49,266 nucleotides of DNA from Marinobacter sp. (GCA_014359475.1 JACIZI010000027.1:1-49266); one strand, 5' to 3'; shown: positions 33,756 to 42,045, counted from the stretch's first letter. Numbers and translations are program-made. Notes: generated by a model not told the origin, from the sequence alone.

Positions 33756-34900
33756 CAGACGTTCTCCAGCGCAAAGGGTTGACCGTGCTCGTCCCACTGG
33801 CTATCCGGGACGATCACAATTTTGCCGAGATAATTGCTGCCCCGGTTTACAAAATAGTCTTCCGCCCGGTGCAGATCCGACAGCCGGAAGGCTCCGTGCA
33901 GCACCGGCCGCAACTGACCCTCGCGGATCCATTCGATGAGCTGTTCTGCTTCCTCGCGGGTGCCATGGGAAACACCGAAGATTTGCACCTGATACAGGTA
34001 AATCCTCGTCCAGAGAATCTCACTGATATTGCCTCCGCTGGCTCCTGCAATACTCAGCCGGGGGTAGGTTTCCCGGGCATTCATATCGAAGATCATCGAG
34101 TCGATGAAGATATCGGTCATATCACCGCCGACCAGATCCATCACTGCATCAATGGGCCGGTCGCCGGTCTCCGCCCTGATTCGCTCCACAAAGCTGTCCA
34201 TATCAGAACGGTCCAGCACGGCTTCCGCTCCCAGGTCCAGCAGCACATCGGCCTTTTCCGGCTTGCTCAGCGCATAGGGAATCGCACCCATAATCCGGCA
34301 CAACTGAATCAGCGCTGTACCTACACCGCCGCTGGCTCCGGATACCAACACCCTTTCACCGGCGGTGACACAGGCGGAGGTGAGCATATGCAATGCAGTC
34401 TGGTAGGAACACATGCCCATGGCCGCCAGTTCCGCATCCGCCAGGTCGGAATTGTCCACGTGATGGAACTGGTCGGACGGCAGCGCCACATACTCTGCAA
34501 AACCACCATCCGCACCATGGCCGTAGTAATCCGGAGTCAGGTTGATGTCCCGCCGTGCACTGGCATAGATGTTGAAGTCCAGCAGGCCCCGTTCGCCAAT
34601 ACGGCGTTCATCCACCCCCTCCCCGACAGCCACAATCCGGCCGACAATGTCGGCCCCCTGGATGCGGGGAAACGTCAGGGTCGGGTTGCCTCCCATGCGG
34701 AAAGAGGCCACCTCACCCTTTCTGGTGGGGTAGAGTCCTTCCCTGGCCTTGCGGTCCGTATTGTTCTTGGCGGTAGCGGTCACCTGCACCAGCACCTCAC
34801 CGAGGCCTGGCCTGGGCACGGCCACATCGTCCCGGTACTCCAGCTTGTCTATACCACCGTGGCCAGTCAGCAACATTGCTTTCATGGTGTCGGGGATCAT
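33755..34900 (-). CDS. MDR-family zinc-type/quinone oxidoreductase-like dehydrogenase
   Basis: A 381-residue medium-chain dehydrogenase/reductase. The N-terminal GroES-like domain has FPRIQGADIVGRIVAVGEG, and the NAD(P)-binding Rossmann fold has RVLVSGASGGVGTALIQLCR at about 182-201. Usual catalytic zinc ligands (Cys/His/Cys with a GHE motif) are not evident, so it is closer to the quinone oxidoreductase branch. Its stop overlaps the start of the proline-racemase-like gene, so the products probably act in one pathway, perhaps on an imino acid or hydroxy acid derivative. ATG 34900 has GGAG 12 bases upstream; ATG 34885 is an alternative. Confidence 0.88.
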   Translation of the reverse strand: MIPDTMKAMLLTGHGGIDKLEYRDDVAVPRPGLGEVLVQVTATAKNNTDRKAREGLYPTRKGEVASFRMGGNPTLTFPRIQGADIVGRIVAVGEGVDERRIGERGLLDFNIYASARRDINLTPDYYGHGADGGFAEYVALPSDQFHHVDNSDLADAELAAMGMCSYQTALHMLTSACVTAGERVLVSGASGGVGTALIQLCRIMGAIPYALSKPEKADVLLDLGAEAVLDRSDMDSFVERIRAETGDRPIDAVMDLVGGDMTDIFIDSMIFDMNARETYPRLSIAGASGGNISEILWTRIYLYQVQIFGVSHGTREEAEQLIEWIREGQLRPVLHGAFRLSDLHRAEDYFVNRGSNYLGKIVIVPDSQWDEHGQPFALENV

Positions 34901-35040
34901 GATCTACGATTGCTCCTTCTTTATGTTAATTGCCTTCAGAGTATGTCTCAGGGGCCAACTTTTCAGGTTAAGGGTAGTCCACAGGACCGGAATCGTGTAA
35001 ATAGGGGACACACGAAACACAACAAGGAAACCGTTTATTT

Positions 35041-35469
35041 ATGGCCAGCTACAACATCGAGATCGACGAAACCATCAACCTGCCCCGCAACCGCGTATTT
35101 GCCGTATTTGCGGACCACACCCGCTTCGGGAAAATGCTTGGCGCGCCGGTCAAACGTATCCGCGACAGTCAGGATGCGGACCCGAACGGACAGGGATCCG
35201 TGCGTAAAATCGGAATTGGCCCGATCGGAGCGAAGGAAACCATTATTACCTTCAAGCCCGACTCCCTGATCGAATACAAAATCATCGGCATGAGCCCGAT
35301 CGCCAATCACCTTGGACGCATCAGCTTCAGCGATGCCGGCGACAAGGCCACCCGGGTGCAATACACCATCACCTTCGACGACAAGGTGCCATTTCTGGGC
35401 AAACTGCTTGCCCCGGTACTGGAAACGGGCATCCGCAAGGGTATCCGCAAGCTACCCCGGCTGGCCTGA
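35041..35469 (+). CDS. SRPBCC (START-like) family protein
   Basis: A 142-residue protein with the helix-grip START/Bet v 1 fold of the polyketide cyclase/dehydrase and lipid transport family. The N-terminal strand and helix read IEIDETINLPRNRVFAVFADHTRFGKML, and the C-terminal helix is KLLAPVLETGIRKGIRKLPR. Such proteins bind hydrophobic ligands in an internal cavity; the ligand is unknown. No signal peptide is seen. It is divergent from the MDR dehydrogenase gene (140-base gap) and stands alone. Confidence 0.85.
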   Translation: MASYNIEIDETINLPRNRVFAVFADHTRFGKMLGAPVKRIRDSQDADPNGQGSVRKIGIGPIGAKETIITFKPDSLIEYKIIGMSPIANHLGRISFSDAGDKATRVQYTITFDDKVPFLGKLLAPVLETGIRKGIRKLPRLA

Positions 35470-35607
35470 GTAACAGACTGTCAACCGGGAAATATCAGCT
35501 CATTGACGCAAGGCCACCGGACGCAACACCCGTTCTCCTGAATGACACCTTTAGCCATGTCATATGGGGCCATTTGATGAAATTCCTATAGGTATGTCCG
35601 TGGCAGT

Positions 35608-35625
35608 TGTGTACAGTTGTACACA
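35608..35625. promoter_or_regulatory. 18-base palindrome TGTGTAC-AGTT-GTACACA
   Basis: A perfect 7+7 inverted repeat with a 4-base centre lies in the 241-base gap between the SRPBCC gene and the 122-residue unknown, about 85 bases before the latter's ATG. It has the symmetry of a dimeric repressor operator. The remainder of the gap holds no gene that I can see. Confidence 0.45.
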
Positions 35626-35710
35626 TAAGAACGCGCGGCCAGGAAGGCCCGGGACAAAAACAGCCAAAGGGTGATCATTTTGTCAGCAACATGGAGAAGG
35701 AGGCTCAGTC

Positions 35711-36079
35711 ATGAGCAGCAACTCAAATCGTTTGATCGGCCTTACCCAGGAACGGGCAATTGAAGAAAATACCGGCGTAACCGACCTGCATATTGGCTGG
35801 CAGGACGAGTACAGCGCGCAACGTCAGCAGGATCCTGCTGGTCATACCCATCAGGCACCGGTTGTCACCTGGAAACGGGATGGCATCACTTACCAGTATG
35901 TTCCGACGCTGCCATTCCGCGTCAATGTGACTGAAACACCCTGGCTGCGCCGGGTACTGGGTCTGCAGGAAGAACCCAGCTATCTGGTGGATGGCGAGCG
36001 CCTGATAGCCGACATTGAGCAGCAACTGCTCAGTCGGGGCCTCAGGCACCGCGACCAGGCAGGGCACGCCCACGCCTGA
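35711..36079 (+). CDS. Hypothetical protein, 122 aa
   Basis: Not recognised. A GGAGG-like ribosome site (AGAAGGAGGCTCAGTC) precedes ATG 35711 and supports expression. The protein has no signal peptide or membrane segment; it carries a pair of His-rich patches, AGHTHQ near residue 44 and RHRDQAGHAHA at the C-terminus, which could bind metal. The middle (VVTWKRDGITYQYVPTLPFRVNVTETPWLRR) looks like a beta-rich segment. Its promoter region contains an 18-base palindrome and its 3' side a long GC-rich hairpin, so it is probably an independent unit. Function is unknown. Confidence 0.7.
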   Translation: MSSNSNRLIGLTQERAIEENTGVTDLHIGWQDEYSAQRQQDPAGHTHQAPVVTWKRDGITYQYVPTLPFRVNVTETPWLRRVLGLQEEPSYLVDGERLIADIEQQLLSRGLRHRDQAGHAHA

Positions 36080-36091
36080 GCCTGACACACG

Positions 36092-36122
36092 GAGCCAGTC
36101 GGCGATTTATGCCGGCTGGCTC
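36092..36122 (+). terminator. Long GC-rich hairpin, possible terminator without U tract
   Basis: GAGCCAGTCGGC and GCCGGCTGGCTC pair over 12 bases with one G-T wobble and a 7-base loop, 13 bases after the stop of the 122-residue unknown. No T-run follows, so it may be a weak terminator or an mRNA 3'-end stabiliser. Confidence 0.4.
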
Positions 36123-36205
36123 ACCCTTCCACGCCCTTGCAGCCTGTCCCAACCGCCCGTTATTCAGTAGAATCCTTTTCTTTTGACGATTCAGTGAGAC
36201 TTACC

Positions 36206-36931
36206 ATGGGCAGAGCCTACCAGAACCGCAAGGAATCCATGGCCAAAACGGCCGCAGCAAAAACCAAGGTCTACAGCAAATATGGTCGGGAGATCTACGT
36301 TGCAGCCAAGTCCGGCGGCACCGACCCGGATGGCAACCTCACCCTGCGGGGGCTGATCGAGCGGGCCAAGAAAGACCAGGTACCCACACACGTTATTGAA
36401 AAAGCCATCGACAAGGCCAGAGGCGGGGCCGGTGAAGACTTCTCAGCTGCCCGCTACGAGGGCTTTGGCCCCGGTAACTGCATGGTGATTGTCGAGTGCC
36501 TGACCGATAACCCGAACCGGACCTTCGGGGATGTACGTCTTGCCTTCACCAAGACCAAGTGCAAGATCGGCACGCCGGGCAGCGTCAGTCATATGTTCGA
36601 CCACTGCGCCATTCTGGCGTTCAAAGGGGACGACGAAGAAGCCGTCCTGGAAGCCCTGATGGAGGCGGATGTGGATGTCACCGACATCGAACAGGAGGAC
36701 GGGCTGATCACCGTTTTCACGCCCAACACCGAATACGCCAAGGCCCGCCAGGCACTGACGGATGCCTTTGAAGGGCTTGATTTTGAAGTGGACGAGATCC
36801 GGTTCCTGCCCCAGACCACCACGCCGGTGGAAGGGGATGACATTCCGCTGTTTGAGAAGTTTCTGGAGATGCTTAACGATCTCGACGATGTGCAGAACAT
36901 CTACCACAACGCGGAGCTACCGCGGGACTGA
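36206..36931 (+). CDS. YebC/PmpR-family protein, YeeN type
   Basis: A 241-residue YebC-family protein. The N-terminus [25 protein letters not shown] differs from canonical YebC (MAGHSKWANIKHRK) and matches the YeeN paralogue type. Family motifs include [54 protein letters not shown] and GSVSHMFD. Members have been described as transcription regulators and, more recently, as factors that act on stalled ribosomes. Its last 15 bases overlap the 3' end of the convergent methyltransferase gene. A second, canonical yebC (usually beside ruvC) would be expected elsewhere. Confidence 0.93.
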   Translation: MGRAYQNRKESMAKTAAAKTKVYSKYGREIYVAAKSGGTDPDGNLTLRGLIERAKKDQVPTHVIEKAIDKARGGAGEDFSAARYEGFGPGNCMVIVECLTDNPNRTFGDVRLAFTKTKCKIGTPGSVSHMFDHCAILAFKGDDEEAVLEALMEADVDVTDIEQEDGLITVFTPNTEYAKARQALTDAFEGLDFEVDEIRFLPQTTTPVEGDDIPLFEKFLEMLNDLDDVQNIYHNAELPRD

Positions 36932-37591
36932 CCTTTCCGGCTTCCTGAAAAGTGCCACGTCCTTGACGGGCACTTCCAACTGCCACTTCATTCGTTCGGC
37001 TATACAGGCAAGCGTCTCTTCCCGGTAAAACACGATATGGGTCGGGTCCCGCCGGTAATGCCAGCGGGCAAATCGGCTGTCGTCGGTCTGAAAACAGGTC
37101 ATTACCGCCAGCCAGCCACCAGGCTTGAGCAAGCCGTCCAGTTGGCGGAACACAATGGCAGGCTGACGAAGGTGCTCCACCACTTCGGTACAGGTGATGA
37201 AGTGGTAGGTACGCTCAAACACTGACCGCCCGGGGGCAAACAATGGGTCATAGAGACTCACCCGCATACCGGTTTCTTCCAGCATCCGGGCCAGTGCAGG
37301 TCCGGGCCCGCAGCCAAAATCCAGGCCCGACATGCCCTCTTCAAGCTTTTCAGATAACGGCACTGCGACTTTTGCTAAAAACCTGCGGTAACCGGAATCG
37401 TCCGGGTTGTTGTCATGGAGAGCGTAGATTGCCCGCTCCTGCGCCGGATCAGGCCAGTGCCGGGGCGCCATCAGCGTCGCCATGCAGGCAACACAGCGGT
37501 GGTAGGTTACACCCTCAACCACCTCAAAAAACACCAGCTCCCCCCGCACTTCGCACACAGGGCACGTCCGCTCAGCGGGTGGCTCGTTCAC
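36917..37591 (-). CDS. Class I SAM-dependent methyltransferase with N-terminal zinc ribbon
   Basis: A 224-residue protein. The N-terminus has a zinc-ribbon pattern, CPVC at 10-13 and CVAC at about 33-36. The methyltransferase core follows, with the SAM-binding motif [16 protein letters not shown] at about 88-103, motif II in [12 protein letters not shown] and the post-motif [13 protein letters not shown]. It looks like a small-molecule or ubiquinone-type methylase of the UbiG/Methyltransf_11/23 group, and the ribbon suggests contact with another macromolecule. The substrate is unknown. It is convergent with the YeeN-type gene and starts two bases away from the next plus-strand leader region. 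Confidence 0.88.
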   Translation of the reverse strand: MNEPPAERTCPVCEVRGELVFFEVVEGVTYHRCVACMATLMAPRHWPDPAQERAIYALHDNNPDDSGYRRFLAKVAVPLSEKLEEGMSGLDFGCGPGPALARMLEETGMRVSLYDPLFAPGRSVFERTYHFITCTEVVEHLRQPAIVFRQLDGLLKPGGWLAVMTCFQTDDSRFARWHYRRDPTHIVFYREETLACIAERMKWQLEVPVKDVALFRKPERSVPR

Positions 37592-37759
37592 GGTGACTAC
37601 CGTCTTCTTTTATCATAATCGAACATCAGCTCCAGGGGTGGGCAAACAGGCCATACTCAAGGATACAGGAATCACTGAAGAACTGCGCCGATCGCCGGAC
37701 CTTAGCCAGGGTCATGAGGTGCAGTACGCCTGTAGCATCCTCCGACTCAGGAGCCTTGA

Positions 37760-37781
37760 ATCCGCTGAAAATTCAGTGGAT
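37760..37781. promoter_or_regulatory. 22-base near-perfect palindrome upstream of aminotransferase
   Basis: ATCCGCTGAA-AA-TTCAGTGGAT: 10-base arms with one mismatch, 55 bases before the aminotransferase ATG, in a 244-base gap without other gene content. It could be an operator for a dimeric regulator or a short leader hairpin. Confidence 0.4.
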
Positions 37782-37835
37782 GATGCTCGCTTACCCGCAT
37801 TGCACAAACCTGAAGGCACAAAAGGATTAACTGGC

Positions 37836-38969
37836 ATGTCGAAACTGGTTCCCATGGTCGATCCGGAAGGTCTGCTCGAGTACTCTGTTGTCTTCAACGA
37901 CCGGGCGCTGAATCACATGTCTGCGGTTTTCCAGCAGGTCATGCGGGATATCTCTGCCACCCTCAAGCAGGTCTATAACGCTTCCGGCGCGGTGGTGGTG
38001 CCCGGAGGCGGGAGTTTCGGCATGGAAGCGGTCGCCCGGCAGTTTGCCCACGACCAGCACTGCCTGATCATCCGCAACGGCTGGTTCAGCTACCGCTGGA
38101 GCCAGATTCTCGAAATGGGCCGCATCGCTTCGGATACCACAGTACTTAAGGCCAGCCCGGACTGCGACCGCAGCCCGGTAGCCTGGCAGCCCCCGGCCCT
38201 CGATGAGGTCGTTGCAACCATACTGCGGGAAAAGCCAGCGGTGGTGTTTGCACCCCACGTGGAAACCGCATCCGGGATGATTCTGCCGGAAGATTATCTG
38301 AAAGCGGTGGGTGAAGCCGTTGCCCAGGCCGGCGGACTGTTTGTTCTGGATTGCGTGGCTTCAGGTGCCCTGTGGGTGGATATGAAAGCCTGCGGGGTGG
38401 ACGCACTGATCAGTGCGCCGCAAAAAGGCTGGAGTGCGTCCCCCTGTGCCGCCCTGATCGCCCTGAGTGAGAAGGCGTTGGCGCGGATGGAGTCCACCAC
38501 CAGCAGCAGTTTTGCGGCGGACCTGAAGAAGTGGCACCAGATCATGCAGGCCTACGAGAATGGCGGCCACGCCTATCACGCCACCATGCCAACGGACACC
38601 CTGGCCGTTCTGCGGGACCGGATGAAGGAAACCGTCGATACCGGACTGGATGTACTCAGGGAACGCCAGTGGCAACTGGGCCGGAATGTACGGGCGCTGT
38701 TCAGCCGGTACGGCTTCCGGAGCGTTGCGGCAGATGGCTTTGCAGCTCCCTGTGTCGTGGTCATGCACACCGATAACCCTGACATCCACAACACCAGCCT
38801 GTTCCGCCGGCAAGGCCTGCAAACCGCTGCCGGCGTACCCCTGATGTGTGGCGAGCCGGACACATTCCAGACCTTCCGGGTCGGGCTGTTCGGGCTGGAC
38901 AAGTTGAATCACGTGCCACGCACCACAGAGAAACTTGCCGAAGCGTTGGAAAAAATCCGCGGCCGATAA
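37836..38969 (+). CDS. Class V aminotransferase (serine-pyruvate / alanine-glyoxylate type)
   Basis: A 377-residue PLP enzyme. ATG 37836 follows an AAAGGA ribosome site, although the frame stays open to 37593. The fold-type I hallmarks are visible: GGGSFGMEAVARQF near 60-73, FVLDCVASGALWVDM with the PLP-contacting Asp at about 169, and the Schiff-base lysine in SAPQKGWSASPCAAL at about 194. This matches alanine-glyoxylate, serine-glyoxylate or serine-pyruvate aminotransferases. The exact donor and acceptor are uncertain. It is followed, 27 bases later, by the degenerate P-loop gene on the same strand. Confidence 0.9.
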   Translation: MSKLVPMVDPEGLLEYSVVFNDRALNHMSAVFQQVMRDISATLKQVYNASGAVVVPGGGSFGMEAVARQFAHDQHCLIIRNGWFSYRWSQILEMGRIASDTTVLKASPDCDRSPVAWQPPALDEVVATILREKPAVVFAPHVETASGMILPEDYLKAVGEAVAQAGGLFVLDCVASGALWVDMKACGVDALISAPQKGWSASPCAALIALSEKALARMESTTSSSFAADLKKWHQIMQAYENGGHAYHATMPTDTLAVLRDRMKETVDTGLDVLRERQWQLGRNVRALFSRYGFRSVAADGFAAPCVVVMHTDNPDIHNTSLFRRQGLQTAAGVPLMCGEPDTFQTFRVGLFGLDKLNHVPRTTEKLAEALEKIRGR

Positions 38970-38996
38970 CCGGCCGGTCGGCAGACAGACTTATCC

Positions 38997-40268
38997 ATGA
39001 ACGATATCTTTCACCCCGGAGATGCTTTACAGGCGATGGCAGCTTCCACCGACAGCAACCCCCAGGATGAACGCCCCCTGTGGCAATTTGACCTGCTGGA
39101 AAACTACCAACGCCCCACCCTGCCAGCCTCCGGAGCCATGGCCAACGCATGGCACTCAGTACGGCAACTGTTCAGAGTTCCGGAGAAACAGACAATAGTT
39201 AGCACGACAGAGGCCCCGGATCTGCATGCACTCACTGCCCGGCAAGCGGACCAGGTGATGCCGTTACCGGAATCAGCACCACAGGTTAAGGCCCTGCACA
39301 CAGCCCTGGCCGACTGGCTGGGTGAGCAGAGCCCGGGATTGTCTGCACAATTCATCATCGGCCAACCCGGAAACGGGACGGACCAGGCGCTAGAAATCCT
39401 CGCCGGCCATCTTGGGGGAACCCTGGTTTCACCTCCCCCCGTCCGCGAGATTCTGGCCGGGGATGGCCGCTGGCTGGACGACTGGCCCACCGACTCCCTG
39501 TGGATTCTGCCGAATCTGGAAGCCTGCTTCCTGCGCACTGTTCAGGGCATTGCACCCATAAGACACTTTTTCGATCACCTTTCCAGCGGCCGATTGGGCA
39601 AAGGCATTATTGGCTGCGACAGCTGGGCCTGGGCCTATCTGCAGAAAGTCTGGCCGGTGCCTGTGCCAGCTCTGGCCTTGCAGGCGTTTGACGCACACCG
39701 GCTCTATCGGCTGCTGGACAGTCTTGCGCCAGCAGCAGCCCGGCCACTGAACATCCACCATGCCATTAGCGGAAAACCGGTCATGGTCGTCCCCGGCGCA
39801 GCAGGGCAAAGCCCTCACGATTATCCGGAATTGACGAGCATGGCCGCGCAGAGTCGCGGCAACCCGGCCCAGGCCCTCTACCACTGGCGCAGCAGATTAA
39901 GAACAGCGCCGGAATCGTCCGCTGACAAAGCCACGACCGAGGACGAATGCAGCTCCCCGGACAGCAACACACTATGGCTGGCCGCTACCCCGGACGAACC
40001 GGTTGTTCCTTTATCCTCGAGGGAGGAGCTGCTATTGGTGCTGCATACCCTGCTACTTCACGGGGGCGTGGATGCCGCATTAGTGCCGGAACTGCTGCCC
40101 TTTGCCGACACTCACTGCCAATGGTTGCTGGCCTGCCTGCATCAGGCCGGACTGGCCGGCCCGGACAAGAATGGCAAGTGGCGGGTGAGCCAGGCAGGTT
40201 ATCAATCGGTCTGCCAGATTCTGCGGGGTCATCAGTACCTTCTCGACTATTTCCAGCGTGCAGGCTGA
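38997..40268 (+). CDS. Unknown protein with degenerate P-loop, 423 aa
   Basis: I do not recognise a family. Residues 119-136 (FIIGQPGNGTDQALEILA) have the shape of a Walker A loop after a hydrophobic strand, but Lys is replaced by Thr and Ser/Thr by Asp. A second hydrophobic strand (DSLWILPNLEACFLR, about 166-180) and a third (GKGIIGCDSWAWAYLQ, 201-216) sit where Walker B and sensor 1 would fall. The C-terminal 90 residues resemble a winged-helix (LLLVLHTLLLHGG to YQSVCQILRG). There is no membrane segment. It could be an inactive AAA/STAND-like ATPase. The MscS channel gene follows after 4 bases, so the two are probably co-expressed. Confidence 0.75.
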   Translation: MNDIFHPGDALQAMAASTDSNPQDERPLWQFDLLENYQRPTLPASGAMANAWHSVRQLFRVPEKQTIVSTTEAPDLHALTARQADQVMPLPESAPQVKALHTALADWLGEQSPGLSAQFIIGQPGNGTDQALEILAGHLGGTLVSPPPVREILAGDGRWLDDWPTDSLWILPNLEACFLRTVQGIAPIRHFFDHLSSGRLGKGIIGCDSWAWAYLQKVWPVPVPALALQAFDAHRLYRLLDSLAPAAARPLNIHHAISGKPVMVVPGAAGQSPHDYPELTSMAAQSRGNPAQALYHWRSRLRTAPESSADKATTEDECSSPDSNTLWLAATPDEPVVPLSSREELLLVLHTLLLHGGVDAALVPELLPFADTHCQWLLACLHQAGLAGPDKNGKWRVSQAGYQSVCQILRGHQYLLDYFQRAG

Positions 40269-40272
40269 CACC

Positions 40273-41082
40273 ATGAACGAAAATACCGCCAGCCAGATCT
40301 TCAAGAAAATCGATAGCGGCACCATAGTGGAGATTGCGGCCATCCTGATCGCAGTGACACTGTTGATTCTGCTGCTGCAGAAAGCCCTGCCCTGGATTGC
40401 CAACCGGCTACCGGGCAAACAGCGGCTGTTCCTGCTGGCTACAGTGCCGTTGCTTCGACTGGCGCTGATCCTGATCGCCTTTCTGATAGTCATCCCGCTA
40501 CTGGTTGAACCCTCGTTCCAGAACATGATTGCCTTTCTGGGCACCGTTGGTGTGGCCCTTGGCTTCGCCCTCAAGGATTATGTGGGCAGCCTGATTGCGG
40601 GTGTCGTATCCATTGGCGAGCAAACCTACCGCAATGGTGACTGGGTGCAGATCGGCGACGTATACGGCGAGGTGCGTCACGTGGGCATGCGTACAGTCTC
40701 CATAGTAACTCCGGAGGACGACCGGGTACTGGTACCCCACAACCAGCTCTGGAACGTACCCATCAGCAATGCCAACAACGGAAGTGCCCGTCTGCAGTGT
40801 GTTACCGACTTCTACCTGGCACCAGAGCATGATGCCGCCCGTGCCAGAGCTCTGCTGGAGGATGTCGCACTGACCAGTCCTTATCTTTTTTTCGGCACCC
40901 CCATCGCCGTCATTGTGGCGGAAACTCCCTGGAGCACACATTACCGGCTCAAAGCCTACCCGGTAGACTCTGCCATGCAGTTCCGTTTCCGTTCGGACCT
41001 CACGGTTCGCGGCAAAACCGCCCTTCGGTCAGAGGGTTTCCGGTTTGCCAACGCGATGTTCGCCACCAACAGCGGGCAATAA
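40273..41082 (+). CDS. Small-conductance mechanosensitive channel (MscS family)
   Basis: A 269-residue MscS-type channel, close to the 286 residues of E. coli MscS. Hydrophobic segments at about 17-35 and 53-75 precede the pore helix FLGTVGVALGFALKDYVGSLIAGVVS (about 84-109), with the Gly/Ala packing typical of TM3. The beta domain shows GDWVQIGDVYGEVRHVGMRTVSI and DRVLVPHNQLWNVPISN. It should open under membrane tension on osmotic downshock. ATG 40273 is chosen; an in-frame GTG at 40258 would overlap the upstream gene. The degenerate P-loop protein gene precedes it by 4 bases, an unusual partner. Confidence 0.93.
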   Translation: MNENTASQIFKKIDSGTIVEIAAILIAVTLLILLLQKALPWIANRLPGKQRLFLLATVPLLRLALILIAFLIVIPLLVEPSFQNMIAFLGTVGVALGFALKDYVGSLIAGVVSIGEQTYRNGDWVQIGDVYGEVRHVGMRTVSIVTPEDDRVLVPHNQLWNVPISNANNGSARLQCVTDFYLAPEHDAARARALLEDVALTSPYLFFGTPIAVIVAETPWSTHYRLKAYPVDSAMQFRFRSDLTVRGKTALRSEGFRFANAMFATNSGQ

Positions 41083-41105
41083 CCGGCCCGCTTTCCGGGC
41101 CGGCC

Positions 41106-41132
41106 AAAAAAACCCCGCCAGCAGGCGGGGTT
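41106..41132 (-). terminator. Terminator of the duplicated OB-like protein gene
   Basis: On the minus strand: stem AACCCCGCC/GGCGGGGTT with a 4-base loop and a run of seven T. It lies 29 bases after the stop of the gene at 41161. A second GC hairpin at 41083-41103 immediately follows the MscS stop on the plus strand but has no T-run. Confidence 0.85.
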
Positions 41133-41160
41133 CCAGGGGTTACAGCGGGCACAGAGCCAA

Positions 41161-41820
41161 TCAGGAATTACTGTCGTTGTCATCATCGAGTGTGACGACA
41201 CTTTCGGCCACCAGCTCGCGCCCTTCGAAGGTGTCTTTATCGGTGTTACCGGTTACGGTCACCAGGTCACCTTTCGCAATACTCTGAAAGCCCTCGTCAT
41301 CCATCGGGTTATAGCTCATCAGAGTCGTATCAACGGTCATCTCCTGCGCGCCGGTGTCAATGGTAAACTCTCGCCCGTCAACGGACGTCACAGTGCCCGT
41401 CAGGGTAAGGTCACCGACCACAATGGGCACAACCGGTGCTACATCCAGATCGTCAACACTTTCTTCATCTGCGGCATTGGCATAGAACTGCGTACCAAGG
41501 TTCTCTACAAAAACGCTGCTTGCCTCAATTTTGGTGTTTTCAAATGTGTCATCATCAACAGCACCATAGACCGTCACCTTGTCACCAGGGAGAGTCTCCC
41601 CGAATTCCTCATACCAGTCCCAATCATCCATTTCAACGGTGACCAGTCCATCACCATAATCAAGCATGAAGGTATCGGAAGTGGTACTGGTTACCGTCCC
41701 GCTCAGGGAAATCCAGGAGCCATCAGGCTTCAGATACGGGGTTTCTTCAGCGGCCTGAGCCGCAACGGGTACTGCTACAAACCCGGATGCTACGATCAAT
41801 GAAATCAGGTTGCGCTTCAT
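41161..41820 (-). CDS. Secreted protein with two tandem OB-like repeats
   Basis: A 219-residue exported protein. The signal peptide (NLISLIVASGFVAVPVAAQA) ends at about 23. The mature part is an internal duplication: repeat 1 starts ISLSGTVTSTTSDTFMLDYG (about 37-105) and repeat 2 starts LTLTGTVTSVDGREFTIDTG (about 138-209), both followed by a valine-rich strand, GDKVTVYGAVDDDTFENTKI or GDLVTVTGNTDKDTFEGREL. The pattern resembles the OB-fold of BOF/YgiW-type stress proteins. The protein is strongly acidic (DDDNDSNS end). A strong AGGAGG site precedes ATG 41820. Ligand is unknown; cation or stress-related binding is possible. Confidence 0.82.
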   Translation of the reverse strand: MKRNLISLIVASGFVAVPVAAQAAEETPYLKPDGSWISLSGTVTSTTSDTFMLDYGDGLVTVEMDDWDWYEEFGETLPGDKVTVYGAVDDDTFENTKIEASSVFVENLGTQFYANAADEESVDDLDVAPVVPIVVGDLTLTGTVTSVDGREFTIDTGAQEMTVDTTLMSYNPMDDEGFQSIAKGDLVTVTGNTDKDTFEGRELVAESVVTLDDDNDSNS

Positions 41821-41937
41821 TGTCTAACCTCCTAATCGGTTTCAAGCGAGAATGTCAGAACCTTTGTGATGACTTTCCACATCAGGTATCTGCCCTTCGT
41901 GACTTACACCTCCGGGTGAAAATCCGAATTTCAACGC

Positions 41938-41966
41938 CCCGTTAAAAACTGTTCATCTCCCGTTAA
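41938..41966. promoter_or_regulatory. Direct repeat CCCGTTAA with 21-base period
   Basis: CCCGTTAA occurs at 41938-41945 and 41959-41966, 21 bases apart, two helical turns, in the divergent gap between the OB-like protein and the siderophore ABC gene. Tandem repeats of this period are typical for OmpR-type regulator sites. No regulator is shown. Confidence 0.35.
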
Positions 41967-42045
41967 CCCGCAGCTCATGTATGAAAGCGGGAATGTCTGC
42001 CAATAATCCGCTCACGGTACGCAGGACTGCCCTCCATAATCGCAC

